A stretch of 64,000 bases of DNA. It comes from Hermatobates lingyangjiaoensis (lineage: Eukaryota > Arthropoda > Insecta > Hemiptera > Hermatobatidae). Position numbers and translations under genes: made by a program. Shown here one piece after another: positions 42,165 to 52,666 of the stretch (positions are counted from its first letter, which is position 1; each line of letters begins with the position of its first letter). The notes beneath the pieces were generated by a model. That model worked only from the letters and a program-made list of their open reading frames with translations. It was not told the DNA's origin and did not search any database. The DNA is taken from assembly GCA_026182355.1 (NCBI GenBank), contig JAPFBL010000573.1:152501-216500 (forward strand), read 5' to 3'.

Positions 42165-43215
42165 CTAAGGGGTCGCTGTTATTACCTGGGCCGCGTCTAT
42201 TTGGCCTTGTATTTCAAATAGCTTAAGGCTCCTATGGCTGTTTTCTAATTGAATGTTGATATGGGGTTTCATGTTTTGTATACATACAGCCTGAATAATT
42301 TCAAGTTCTTGTTGATCTCTTTCTCTTTTAATTATTTTAGTGCCTGCCACAATAATGTCCCTTGTCAATTTTGTTTTGTGAACTTGCTCCATGTGTTTCT
42401 TGGGAGTTCCAGACATCAGATGCATTGTGAGCCTCCTTGACAGAGTGGTAGTGGTTACTCCAATGTACGAATGTTTTCAGTTTTCACAGTCACCGTAGGT
42501 ACAAGTATATTCGTACACTAGATTAGTTTCTTTGAGTGGAGTGCTCTTAGTTTGGCTATTGTTTTTCATAAACAGACTGCTGATTGTGGGGCTTTTATAA
42601 TAAGTAATCAGAGAAACTCTGTCGTCTTTGTTCGTACACTTTATATTGCTGTTTATGATATTCTTAAGGACCCAATCAATTTTGTACTGTTCGGAGTATT
42701 GATTTCTATAGTAAATTTTATGAATAGTTCCAGGTGTTTCTTTATTCATTTCTTTGCGTTCCTTGTCATGTAGATATGCCTTGAGAATATTGTCGAATTT
42801 TTTATTAGAGTATATCATTTGTAAACTTTATCATTGTTTACGAAAGCCTGTTTTGTTCCGTTTATGTTACCATGAAAAATCTTCCAGTCTGAAGCTATTT
42901 TATAAGTTCGATGAATCAGAGCTTTTATAGTTGTATCCTTGTAGCGTTCTGGACACTCACTCAATACATTGAGGTATGAAGCTGTATTGGTGGCTTTTAC
43001 GTAAACTGAAGTTTCAGTTTTTTGGTTTTGCATATTGATGTTTACGTCAAGGAAATTGATTTTCTTATTTATTGATTTCTCAATTGTGAATTTTAAACAG
43101 GACTCTTCTTCAAATGCTTTCTTTAAGTTTTCAATGTCGTTCATATTTTTTGATACAATGAAGCAGTCATCCACGTACCTACAATAGACTGTTGGTTTGA
43201 TCTCTGGTCTGTTTA
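42165..43215 (-). pseudogene. PLE reverse transcriptase and GIY-YIG reading frame, broken
   Basis: R-Y-V-D-D-C-F near 43170 is the catalytic Y-x-D-D of reverse transcriptase motif C. F-L-D-V-N and Y-L-N-V-L-S-E-C-P-E-R-Y-K follow, typical of PLEs. Then Y-K-I-D-W-V-L-K, T-N-L-V-Y-E-Y-T-C and the GIY-YIG block S-Y-I-G-V-T-T-T-T-L-S-R-R-L-T-M-H-L, with the C-terminal E-I-I-Q-A. A frame change at 42815-42818 and an in-frame TGA at 42477-42479, just before Y-I-G, break it. N-terminal fingers and palm are missing. The product would prime reverse transcription at nicked DNA; this copy cannot. Confidence 0.9.
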
Positions 43216-43221
43216 ACCACG

Positions 43222-43244
43222 ATCAAGATCAAGTGTGTGTGTGT

Positions 43245-43276
<32 letters not shown>

Positions 43277-43310
43277 GTGTGTGGTGTGTGTGTGTGTATG
43301 TGTGTGTGTG

Positions 43311-43365
<55 letters not shown>

Positions 43366-43372
43366 TTTAATC
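43222..43372. repeat. (GT)n microsatellite
   Basis: About 150 bp of GT with a few TGTTG interruptions, marking the 5' truncation of the PLE. Confidence 0.95.
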
Positions 43373-43807
43373 ATATACCATTAGAATAAATGAAAGGTAT
43401 CCATTACTTTATTTATTCAAATCGTGATCACTTCCTTCATTCATCGTGATAGTTTAAAAATGTACTGTGAATTGTGAATCATATTTGATTCTAGTCAATT
43501 TTTATATTTTGATTCATACGTTATGATTCATGTTACCATAAAAATCCCGTTAGTTATTTATTTATTGGCATCATTAGTTTAATAATAACCAAAAAAGTAA
43601 TAATTTCTATAGATTTTAGTTTAAAAGGAGAAGGTTGTGTCAGAAAATATCATTTGAATAACAAAGTTAATTAAGATCTTTAGTATTTTCATATTGTCAA
43701 TTTCCATAAGGTCAAAAACGAAAAAAATATTTGGCTAAAGAAAAATCATGATTTATCCTGTAAGAGCTGCTCATGAGTGGAATAAATTATTTATAAATTC
43801 ATCCAAC

Positions 43808-43811
43808 ATTT

Positions 43812-43852
<41 letters not shown>
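43808..43852. repeat. (TA)n microsatellite
   Basis: About 45 bp, no PLE unit attached; an empty site of the kind the foldbacks occupy. Confidence 0.9.
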
Positions 43853-43854
<2 letters not shown>

Positions 43855-44449
43855 CAAATATACTCAGAGGATCATACATGTAAAAAAATGTAGATTCAAA
43901 ATACATTTCTTTATTGTTACTCTACTTTACAAAGTAAAATGTATGGTAACATATAAGTTAGAGAACTGTGTGAGAAATCACCTTTAGATGTATTATTAAT
44001 ATTAAAATTGCATAATGAAAAAATGCATGAATTTAGATGTATTGATTCAAAAAATATAACTGGTTCGTATCAGTTAGAATTTGCGACTAGATATATTTAT
44101 ATACATCAATAATTATTTAAGCAATTCGTTTTCGTTATGAAGAGTGAGATGTTATGTCCTGTGCTAAGTTTCTTTCTTAGGTTTAGTAGCGTCAGCACAC
44201 TGAATGGTTTTGCATTTTTTCTAGGTCATCTACTTAAAAGTGCCACAGTCTCAGGCACTTTTTAAAATAATATCTATATAGCTGACTAAACATAGCTTAA
44301 AAGTACATATATTTGCATGTACGTTGTACGTACAATCCATTTCAAATCTAGCTCGTTTCACAAAATCCATTATTTGCTTGTTCACAAATCCAGTTATTCT
44401 GAATAGATGGCACATCTTGAACTCCGGGAAACATCTTTTCAATTATCTC

Positions 44450-44870
44450 TTCTTAGGAATGTAAATGCAAATGAATTTGAAAACAACTAACAATACCTAC
44501 TTGCTATACATGTATATTTTTAAAATAAACACATCTGTAATGTTAGCCAATGACAACTTCAAAGTCCACAACTCGCTTCTACGTTTAATTCCAATCCATT
44601 CAAAGTTTAGATTTTAGATTAGACATACAAAATTCTACTGTCAAAGTTTAGATTTTAGATTAGACATACAAAATTCTACTGTCAAAGTTTCAGCTTATTA
44701 TGCCTTATAGTCGCTGAGTATACTTGTGACAAATTTTGCGGACAAAGAGGCAAACAGAAATGTTTCTAAGGGTCTATTCGGTTTCTATAATGTATAAAAC
44801 ATAAAGATAACTTGAAATGAGTCAGTTTGAGGTAACAGAGAAAATCTTTCTTTTAGTTATATAGATGTTC
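44450..44870 (-). repeat. Dispersed repeat, type R1
   Basis: TACCTACTTGCTATACATG, TTAGATTAGACATAC (twice, a 45-bp internal duplication) and TTTCTAAGGGTCTATTCGG match 7796-8110. Confidence 0.65.
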
Positions 44871-44914
44871 CTACAGATTGATCTACACAGTGGTTCAATT
44901 GTAAACTAGTACAA

Positions 44915-44975
44915 TTCATTGATTCATTGATTGATTGATTGATTCATTGATTCATTGATTGATTCAATGATCCAA
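44915..44975. repeat. (GATT)n-like tract
   Basis: ATTGATTGATTGATTCATTGATTC repeats over about 60 bp. Confidence 0.85.
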
Positions 44976-45169
44976 TGTACATTCATAAGGAGATAAATGA
45001 GAGATATCTCACACCTTATTTTTCATTATATTTCATCTTTTTTTTTTAGCATATTCATTAAAATATATAACTACGCATATGTTGCATAACAAGCATATGT
45101 AGTGTGAGTAATACAAATAACTTTGACAAACATGAGCAAAGAATGAAACCTATTGCTTCAACTTTTCAC

Positions 45170-45490
45170 TTTGTTTCCTGATTGTGGATCATCATGGCAG
45201 TAGATCCCTCGGTCATCTTCTCTTAAGTCGTCTTTGGGGGATTCTGGGAAGGTGAGGAAGAAGCAAGGTTTTTGTACGAGTGGATTTGAGGTGAGAGGAA
45301 AGTTTAGTATGAAACGCCTTGTAACGATCAGAGGCTAAGTTATGTATAAAAGCGATTTATAGATCTATATTAAGAGCGTGATTTGTGACATAATAAGGTG
45401 CATTAGTGATAGTACGGAGGATTTTTGATTGTAATGATTGTATTTTATAAATGCTCATTAATTTCTCTAGAGCTTGTTATCGTAGATTCA
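45170..45490 (-). pseudogene. Jockey-type LINE 3' remnant
   Basis: I-Q-S-L-Q-S-K-I-L-R-T-I-T-N-A-P-Y-Y-V-T, then a stop, R-Y-K-A-F-H-T-K-L and P-Q-R-R-L-K-R before the final stop. Closest in layout to 15340-15890. Confidence 0.8.
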
Positions 45491-46179
45491 ACTTCTTCAC
45501 ATTGGTGTACATTTAACATTATTTAAACTAAAAATTGGCGCTAAATAGTCAAACATACTTATAATAGTTCTTCTAATTAATCCAATATTATTAATTTCTT
45601 GAAATATAAGATAATTATAAAATTCTTCTGTAAAGAAATTAATTCTAAAAGTCAGGCTATAAAAAAAAAACTGGAAGACAGTCCAATTTGTCTGTGTTTT
45701 ATTTAAAGTGCTTGGATTAATAGTTTTTGTAGTCTCTTTTCTTCTTTTTTTTTTTTTTTATCAAGTCAACTAAAAAACTCCAAAGGGAAATCAAAGGTGG
45801 TAAATTCATTAGGTGTAAAACGTTGAAGTGTTAATGTGTTACTTTATTTAGTCAGCTGTCAGTTTTAAAGTTTGAAAGTGATAATTCATTAAATATAACG
45901 GACCATTTGAAAAGAACCACCTGGGCCGAGTGCCAGGGGGAGGGGACTGCTTTGTAAACGATTTATACTGCAAGCTCGCCTTCGATTACTACTTCTTCCA
46001 ACCTGCTTCTTCACTAATTTCAAAACACTTAGATATAATCATTATTATTCTTTATTATTGTTCCTAACTGAGGTTAAATCAAAACATTCTTTTTATTGAA
46101 TGAATAAACTATATTTAAAAATAACATAATATCGAAACTTGAAATTCTTAGTATTTATTTAAATTTCAATACAGTTGGT

Positions 46180-46411
46180 CATATATATATATAAAGCTTT
46201 CACATAAACACGTGAAATAACAATCGATGATCAAACCACAATATGAAATGGCAAAACAAGACTAAGATCTTTCAACCATAACAATATATATATAAACTTC
46301 AAAATTGAAGAAAGTAAAGAAACACACTTACAGACTCACATTTTTGGGCAATCCGTCTTCAAGAAAAAAGAGAAAGGGAGACCAAGCACGTTGTAGGCGC
46401 AATAGCTAGTA

Positions 46412-46435
<24 letters not shown>
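46180..46435. mobile_element. Family A arm and family F arm between TA tracts
   Basis: A-arm 46196-46283 (minus) truncated in the ribozyme; F-arm 46310-46412 (minus) with CTTGAAGA core and CCCAAAA in place of CCCGAAAA. Confidence 0.6.
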
Positions 46436-46437
<2 letters not shown>

Positions 46438-46442
<5 letters not shown>

Positions 46443-46632
46443 CAAACTACAATAAGAAATGGGAAAACAAGACTAAGATCTTTCAACCGTAACAAGCGGT
46501 CTTCGTCAGAGTCAAAAACCCAAAGAGTTGGGTTTTCCCATTTAGTCTTGTTTTCCCGTTTCTTATTGTGGTTTGATCATTGATTGTTATTTCACGTGTT
46601 TATGTGAAATCTTTTTTTTTTTATATATATAT
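46438..46632. mobile_element. PLE foldback, family A
   Basis: Left arm complete (46438-46520), right arm 46535-46612 with a deletion. Right tail CACGTGTTTATGTGAAATC then TA. Confidence 0.7.
46471..46513 (-). ncRNA. Hammerhead ribozyme motif, family A
   Basis: GACT, CTGACGA, A, GACCG/CGGTT, GAA, AGATCT, T, AGTC; complete. Confidence 0.7.
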
Positions 46633-46654
46633 GAATTAAATACCACAATGAACA

Positions 46655-46800
46655 ATTATATATTAATTAAAATGCTCTAAGGCCTTTCCTGATTATATCA
46701 AGAGTTATTGTTTATTATTAATTTATATATATATATAATATATATATATAATATATATATTATATATATATTATATATTATAATTATTAATGTTTGTAAT
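46655..46800. repeat. AT tract with J-family stub
   Basis: AATGCTCTAAGGCCTTTC is the J ribozyme 3' half (minus); followed by TATAATATATA repeats. Confidence 0.6.
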
Positions 46801-46899
46801 TTTTTAATTATTTAATTATAATTCAATTTCTTACTGTTGGACCTGCTTTGTTTAATTTTATAGGGTATTTCTTCTTATCAAGCTATACGGTCATAATGA

Positions 46900-47060
46900 G
46901 TTTCCAGCTGTTTTGTTACCTTCCTTCTCCTTTACCTTTATGTTAGCTTCTCAGTTTATACTTTGTTTGCTCTCTGATGACATAAATTGAAAGGCCTCAG
47001 AGCATTTATTTCTGTTGTTTTCATATTTACATTGTGGTTTATACTATAATACTGTAATAG
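46900..47060 (+). mobile_element. PLE-derived unit, family J
   Basis: Leader TTTATGTTAGCTTCTCAG, ribozyme 46966-47002, tail TGTTGTTTTCATATTTACATTGTGG; same layout as 20085-20190. Confidence 0.65.
46966..47002 (+). ncRNA. Hammerhead ribozyme motif, family J
   Basis: TGCTCT, CTGATGA, C, weak stem II ATAAATT, GAA, AGGCCT, H17 = C, AGAGCA. Core complete, stem II poor. Confidence 0.55.
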
Positions 47061-47074
47061 TAAAAAAATATATA

Positions 47075-47325
47075 TATATAAAGATTTCACATAAACAAGT
47101 GAAATAACAATCAATGATCAAACCAAAATAAGAAAATGGGAAAGCAAGACTAAGATCTTTCAACCGTAACAAGCGGTCTTCGTCAGAGTCAAAAACCCAA
47201 CTGCCAAAAAACCAACCAGTTGGGTTTTTGACTCTGACGAAGACCGCTTGTTCTTAGATCTTAGTCTTGCTTTCCCATTTTCTTATTGTGGTTTGATCAT
47301 TGATATATATATACATATAGTTATA
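47075..47325. mobile_element. PLE foldback, family A
   Basis: Arms 47085-47205 and 47217-47310. The right ribozyme has a deletion after CTTGTT. Confidence 0.75.
47148..47190 (-). ncRNA. Hammerhead ribozyme motif, family A
   Basis: Complete, same as 46471-46513. Confidence 0.7.
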
Positions 47326-47339
47326 AGATTTCACATAAC

Positions 47340-47535
47340 CACGTGAAATAACCAAATAAAGTTCAATGTAGACAAGAAGCATAGAAAAATTAAAAAGACA
47401 CACTTAGAGTCTCTAATTTTCATTGGTCTTGAACCTGTACGCAGGTACAATGGTTCCCTGTCATATCTCTCCCGAAAACGGTTCAAACCAAAATAGACTG
47501 TATAATTTCCTATATAATTGACTACGTAATTACTA
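47340..47535. mobile_element. PLE-derived foldback, family H
   Basis: Minus arm GAGTCTCTAATTTTCATTGG and plus arm GGTTCAAACCAAAATAGAC; CCCGAAAACGG replaces the CTGAAGACGG core. Confidence 0.5.
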
Positions 47536-47559
47536 TATAATTTACTATATATATATACA

Positions 47560-47970
47560 CTGTTAACACATATAACAGATTCACAGAAACACTACAGAAC
47601 TCATTCGATATTTCGACAGGTCCGTTCGTCTAATCGGGAAGATTCGGTGCGAATTTACTCAGCGATAAAGAAGCAAACTGCTACTCGCACTTCGTTGCCT
47701 GGATGACGACGAGATGTCGATTTTTTATCCTGGAAATTGACCGATCCTGATTAGAGAACTTTCTGTGTACTCTAATTATATGTGTATATATATATATATT
47801 CATATTATTGCATATATATTAACTGGTTCAATATTCACAGTTCAATACAGTACTCGCAGTTTGCTTCTCGACCGCGAATACTTCGCACTTCTTCCCTATG
47901 ACGACGGATGTCAAAAAATCGAAGTGATTTCTGTAGTGACTTTCTGTGTTCCTTCCTATGTGTTAAAATT

Positions 47971-48001
<31 letters not shown>

Positions 48002-48010
48002 TATATATTT
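47560..48010. mobile_element. Degenerate G-type units between TA tracts
   Basis: AACTCATTCGATATTTCGAC (minus arm), ATGACGACGAGATGTCGA and CTATGACGACGGATGTC (plus). No complete core. (TA)n at 47968-48008. Confidence 0.5.
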
Positions 48011-48294
48011 GTTACGATAGTGACCAGTAGGAGAGTAGAGTTTGTAGGTCAGAGAGTGCGGTTCTTAGAAAGACCCAGTTGCCCGCTGCCCAGCGAAGCC
48101 TCCGTTATTCCGCCAATGGCTATAGAGGTTTGCACAGTCCCTCTGTGATATAAGAATATTGGTAGAAAACATGAGCCTCACTTTGCAGTAAGCTCCTGTT
48201 CCCTTTCTATTTCTGATTTTTTTTTTTTTATTGTATGGATTATTTTGATATTGCTGAGTATATTTTTCTTGATACTTGTTTATTCTAGGAAAAT

Positions 48295-48415
48295 CCTTTC
48301 TTACAATGGGATAGGTTTGTCTTCTATTAATTTAACTATATATTCTTTCCGACAACTTGAAATATCATTCTTCGGGTATGTTTGATAAACTCTTCTAAGA
48401 GGTAAAATGTCAGAG
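48295..48415 (-). pseudogene. Short coding-like remnant, unrecognised
   Basis: About 40 open codons: L-P-L-R-R-V-Y-Q-T-Y-P-K-N-D-I-S and E-Y-I-V-K-L-I-E-D-K. Composition is protein-like but no convincing splice sites; may be a transposon or exon fragment. Confidence 0.25.
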
Positions 48416-48999
48416 ACTATTGTTTTCTAACTTTATCCTATTTATTTTTTTATTTCTTATTTTATTTTTTTAACTTGTGCAAATTAGTAAGACATTAATA
48501 AATTTTTTGTAGATATTTGCAGGTTAATAATAAAATCTTATTATTAACATTCTTGATTTAAAAGATTATGATACATATACTTTTAATATATAATTACCTT
48601 AATAAACTACATACTGGAAACAGGTTTTTCATATTGAATTTACAATTATTAATTCATTTATCGTTATATGTCGTTTTCATCGGTTTGAATTGAAAATCTA
48701 TTTAAATCATTGTGAGTTGAATTTGTACGGAAAGACTGGCGATATACAGAACTCAGTGTTTGTAGAAACCTATGCTTAAGTCTGGCAAGTTATCTAATTA
48801 TTTTTAACTAGAGTTCTTTCAAGATACATTGTATATATATTTATTATCAATGTTCTAAACTTAGTACTCAAAAGCGTTGGCATTGAAACGAAAGTGAATA
48901 TTTCATAAACTAACTTAGTAATTAATTTATAATGTGCATAAAATAATATATATACATGCATATATATTAATTCAAAACATTAAACTTTCCATAAAGACA

Positions 49000-49222
49000 A
49001 AATATCTAAAAAATTGAAAGAAAAGAACACGTAAAAACAATATACAACTCACTTCAATATTTTGGCCTAATCGTCGTCATGAGAAGGAGAAGAAGAAAAA
49101 AATGAATTCTGATTGGCTGGCAAACAGGAACTGAACAGAACTCATCTTCTTCTTTTTCTTCTCCTGATGACGATGAGGTCGAAATAATGAAGTGAGTTGT
49201 GGATTTTTTCTTCGTTTTCATT

Positions 49223-49250
<28 letters not shown>
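49000..49250. mobile_element. PLE foldback, family G
   Basis: Minus arm 49030-49110 and plus arm 49140-49210. CTGATGA and GAA persist on the right, but U16.1 is lost (ATAATG). Confidence 0.6.
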
Positions 49251-49253
<3 letters not shown>

Positions 49254-49579
49254 AAGTTTATTAAACTTTATAATAACTATATAATATTCAACCAATAAGA
49301 AAGGCCAAAAAAATAAGACCTAGGTTTCTGTTACCATTTCTTATTGTGTTATGATAATATATATATAACATTTCGAAGTTATTTAATTAAAGTTAATTAT
49401 AAATATTCATTAAAGGCCAAAAATAGCCTGGTTTTGTACCCTAAATAAATATATAAATACTGGACGTTGAATTAACAGAGAGTTCATTTCTAAGACCTAA
49501 GCCTTAAATAATAATAATAAATATTCTTATTAACATAAATAATAATATAATAATTATATATATATATATTCATAATATA

Positions 49580-49750
49580 TTATATATATACACACTTAAA
49601 ATAAACTGTGACACATAGACTGAATCATATCAAAGACTCACTTTTCAATATTTTGACTGTAATGGCGGTCATTCTCAGGAGAAGAAGTGAATTGATGGAG
49701 GGACGACAGTCAACTGTCTTAATAAGTAATATATATATATATATATGATC
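49580..49750 (-). mobile_element. PLE relic, family O
   Basis: Minus strand: CTCCTGAGAATGACCG, CAGTCAAAATATTGAAAAG; G8 and G12 changed. The same terminus is at 63905-63985, fused to family B. Confidence 0.45.
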
Positions 49751-49965
49751 AAACCACAATATGAAATGCGAAAAAAGACTAAGATCTTTCAACCATAAGA
49801 GGCTGTCTTCGTCAAAGACAAAACCTGACTGACTCTGACGAAGACCGCTTGTTACGGTTGAAAGATCTTAGTCTTGTTTTCCCGTTTCATATTGTCGTTT
49901 GATCATTGATTGTTATTTCACGTGTTTATGTTAAATCTTGTTATATATATATATATAATATCTAA
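49745..49965. mobile_element. PLE foldback, family A
   Basis: Left arm 49746-49828 (degraded), right arm 49829-49938 intact, TA on both sides. Confidence 0.75.
49831..49873 (+). ncRNA. Hammerhead ribozyme motif, family A
   Basis: Complete: GACT, CTGACGA, A, GACCG/CGGTT, GAA, AGATCT, T, AGTC. Confidence 0.7.
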
Positions 49966-50186
49966 CCACAATATGAAATGGGAAAAAAAGACTAAGATCT
50001 TTCAACCGTAACAAGGAGCTTTCGTCAGAGTCAAACCCCAACTGAGGTTTTGACTTCGTCAGATTCAGTTGAGTTTTGACTCTGACAAAGACAGCTTGTT
50101 TCGCTTGAAGAACTTCGTCTTTTTTTCCCAATTTATATTGGAGTTTGATCATTGATTGTTATTTTACGTGTATATGTGAAATCTTG

Positions 50187-50229
<43 letters not shown>

Positions 50230-50240
50230 ATCAGTTGGGT
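49966..50240. mobile_element. PLE foldback, family A, decayed
   Basis: Arms 49968-50045 and 50065-50185. Left ribozyme lost stem II pairing (GAAAGCTCC), right has CTGACAA. Confidence 0.65.
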
Positions 50241-50318
50241 TTTTGACTCTGACGAAGAACGCTTATTCCGTTTGAAAGATCTCGGTCTCGTTTTTCCATT
50301 TCATATTGTGGTTTGATC

Positions 50319-50322
<4 letters not shown>
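50231..50322 (+). mobile_element. PLE-derived unit, family A, single arm
   Basis: TCAGTTGGGTTTTTGACTC through TTTGATCATATATA; (TA)n on both sides. Confidence 0.7.
50245..50287 (+). ncRNA. Hammerhead ribozyme motif, family A, covarying stem II
   Basis: Stem II is GAACG/CGTTT instead of GACCG/CGGTT, so the third pair changed from C-G to A-T on both sides. H17 = C; stem I GACT/GGTC keeps pairing through a wobble. Confidence 0.7.
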
Positions 50323-50353
<31 letters not shown>

Positions 50354-50399
50354 ATAAATTATATTATAATTAATAGACTAATTAAATAATTATTTCAAT

Positions 50400-50850
50400 A
50401 ACCTAATCTACTGTAGCTAATCATAGAAATAAATTTTGTATAAGGTACAAAAAAGTGATTTATTATTTAAGTAGGATAAAAAATGAATTGTTAGAATATA
50501 AAAGGTAAAAGAGATGAATGCAAGTGGTATATGAGGAAGGCAGATTGTGTTTGTGGAGACGATAATCGACACTATAGACAAATTTGTTTTGACCCCACCA
50601 AATAGGTGTTTAGTGGGTTTATGCATAGAGGAGGAGGGTGTGTTACAATAGAGCCGAAGCCTGAGAGAGACTGAATGACCTCTCAGGTAGCAACAAGACA
50701 TGGGAGGTCCCTGCATCATGAATAATAGCCCCACACACACACATTGACCCACACAACCCCTAGGGTCTTTACTTCTCAACATATTTTTTTTTTCCTCACC
50801 TTGGTCAGGATGGAAGTCTTTAATACCTATCATCTTTACTCAACCATCTG
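50400..50850. other. Unique DNA with a chance open frame
   Basis: A 138-codon minus frame (50417-50833) has no motif, no codon bias I can see and a poly-T stretch near its start. I do not call a gene. Confidence 0.3.
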
Positions 50851-51199
50851 TTGAAACATATTTCACTAAAAGGAATCACAAATATCACTGAATAGTGCTC
50901 AACCAGCTTTTAAACGTCAAATAAAATGATTTATAACCTGCTTTGTAGAAAAGGTTATTTTTCCTTTATAACTATTGGAGCCTATTCATCAAATCAATTA
51001 TGCTTCTGTTGCTTTGTAATCTCACAATTAGATGATTTTTGTTTTCGTTAGTGGATAGAAAGTCTGGTCTATTTACCATTCAAAATACACTAGTATTTTG
51101 TCATTCTACGAGCGTCATTCTACGAGCAGCCATTCATAAAAATTTTCGTCACGTGTGACGAAGGAAAGTTCGTAGTACGTAGTACACCCAGAAGGTCTC

Positions 51200-51265
51200 C
51201 GTTTTGAATTTATTTTATTTAAAAAAGTCCGTTGGACCGTTTCATTTAATTGTGGTATATATATA
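51200..51265 (+). mobile_element. PLE tail fragment
   Basis: AAAAAGTCCGTTGGACCGTTTC is the G-family tail; the ribozyme is missing. Confidence 0.6.
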
Positions 51266-51399
51266 CACAATTACTGGTATATATAAAGTTGGTATATTTA
51301 ATGTGGTATATATAAAGTTTAGTACTTTAAAAAAAAACATGATTATTTCTTGCATGCATTTTTATTATTCATATTACATGTAAAATATTGTTTATTTCA

Positions 51400-51720
51400 T
51401 CATTAGTTTTGCGATCCGTAATTGTGTGGTATTTACTCATTCTGAGGTAAAATGGATAAACAAACAAAAGCCTCCACACAAATGAAGTTGTATTCAACAA
51501 TAACAACGCTGAAGGGTTGGTCCAGTTGTTTTCACTGGACCAAACCTTCAGCACCACATCCTTGGTGTCTTCCTGATGATGAACACAAAGTGTTCGAAAC
51601 GCGTTGAATAAAACTTCAATAGTGTGGAAACTTTTGTTTGTTTATCCATTTTACCTCAATTTGAGTAAATCACGCATTAAGGTTTACCACGCAATTACCG
51701 ATTGCACAACTAATGATTTA
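51400..51720. mobile_element. Foldback, family D
   Basis: Left arm GCGATCCGTAATTGTGTGG to GGTTGGTCC, right arm from 51535. Outer ends are present on both sides (GATTGCACAACTAATG at right), so this is the most complete D unit. Confidence 0.8.
51570..51608 (+). ncRNA. Hammerhead ribozyme motif, family D
   Basis: TTC, CTGATGA, T, GAACAC-AAA-GTGTTC, GAA, ACGCGT, T, GAA; every position and pair intact. Confidence 0.75.
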
Positions 51721-51744
51721 ATAATACAATAATATAATGTGTAT

Positions 51745-52029
51745 ATACATATAAAATTGATAAAAGTATCGACCGTGGAATAGAAATAAAACTAAAGTTT
51801 ATCGGGACTCGGTCAGTTCTTCAGATTCAAACAACTGTCAGTTGTTGTTAAAATCCACATACTATTTTTCTTTGTAAAATAATTTGTAATGTTATACTTA
51901 GTTTTTCTGTTTCAAAATTTATACTTCTGCCTATGAAAAAAGTTTTAAATAAAGACCGAAACGTTGCCAATGAGAGTTTAATTTGAACCTGAAGAACTGA
52001 CCGAGTCCCGATAAACTTTAGTTTTGTAT

Positions 52030-52094
<65 letters not shown>

Positions 52095-52095
52095 A
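51745..52095. mobile_element. PLE foldback, family B, then long (TA)n
   Basis: Left arm CTAAAGTTTATCGGGACTCGG, right arm with TATGAAAAAAG, AAAGACC, GAAACG and ACTGACCGAGTCCCG. (TA)n at 52035-52092. Confidence 0.7.
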
Positions 52096-52440
52096 TAATC
52101 AAACCACAATATAAAATGGGAAAACAAGACTATGATCTTTCAACAGTAACAAACAGTCTTCGTCAAAGTCAAAAACCCAACTGAAACACTAGATGCAGAA
52201 AACATCTGGTGAGGGGTTGAGAAGAGTGGGAGAGAAGAGTGGTATTTTATGGTTGAAGGATCTTAGTTTTGTTTTCCCATTTCATATTGTGGTTTGATCA
52301 TTGATTGTTATTTGACCTGTTTATGTGAAATCTTTTTATCTATGTTACGGTTGAAAGATCTTAATCTTGTTTTCCCATTTCATATTGTGGTTTGATCATT
52401 GATTGGTATTTCACATATTTATGTGAAATCTTTATATATA
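52095..52440. mobile_element. Family A foldback plus a further A tail
   Basis: Left arm 52098-52183 (core CTTTGACGA), right arm 52248-52335, then a tandem partial A unit 52345-52432 starting in stem II. Two A 3' parts in the same direction is a head-to-tail pair. Confidence 0.65.
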
Positions 52441-52538
52441 TATACGTATATATATATATATATAGAAATAAAAAGATTTCACATAAACACGTGAAACAAC
52501 AATCAATGATCAAACCACAATAAGAAATGGGAAAACAG

Positions 52539-52581
52539 GACTAAGATCTTTCAACCGTAACAAGCGGTCTTCGTCAGAGTA
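52539..52581 (-). ncRNA. Hammerhead ribozyme motif, family A
   Basis: Core complete; stem I TACT/AGTC has lost its outer pair. Confidence 0.6.
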
Positions 52582-52623
52582 AAAAACCCAACTCTGACGA
52601 AAACCCAATAACGTTGGGTTTTT

Positions 52624-52666
52624 GACTCTGACGAAGACCACTTGTTACGGTTGAAAGATCTTAGTC
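52624..52666 (+). ncRNA. Hammerhead ribozyme motif, family A
   Basis: Core and stem I complete; stem II GACC/GGTT with one mismatch next to the loop. Confidence 0.65.

Larger units (their letters stand above)
41905..43215 (-). mobile_element. Penelope-like element, 5'-truncated, family K
   Basis: Contains the end of the reverse transcriptase, linker, GIY-YIG domain, a leader with TATATAAAGGG (about 42092-42102), a ribozyme (42029-42069), and the N-terminal coding piece of a following pseudo-LTR, closing at AT repeats near 41900. The 5' side is cut by the (GT)n tract at 43222. This is the largest PLE in the window and the reference for the K pieces at 5.2 and 24.9 kb. Confidence 0.85.

Noticed and set aside
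41905..43215. Functional PLE
   Set aside because: 5'-truncated, frame-shifted and with an in-frame stop before the endonuclease motif.
49160..49195. Intact G-family ribozyme
   Set aside because: CTGATGA and GAA are present, but the base before the cleavage site is not U and stem I is weak.
50417..50833. 138-codon minus-strand frame
   Set aside because: No domain, no splice or start context, composition of random AT/C-rich DNA.
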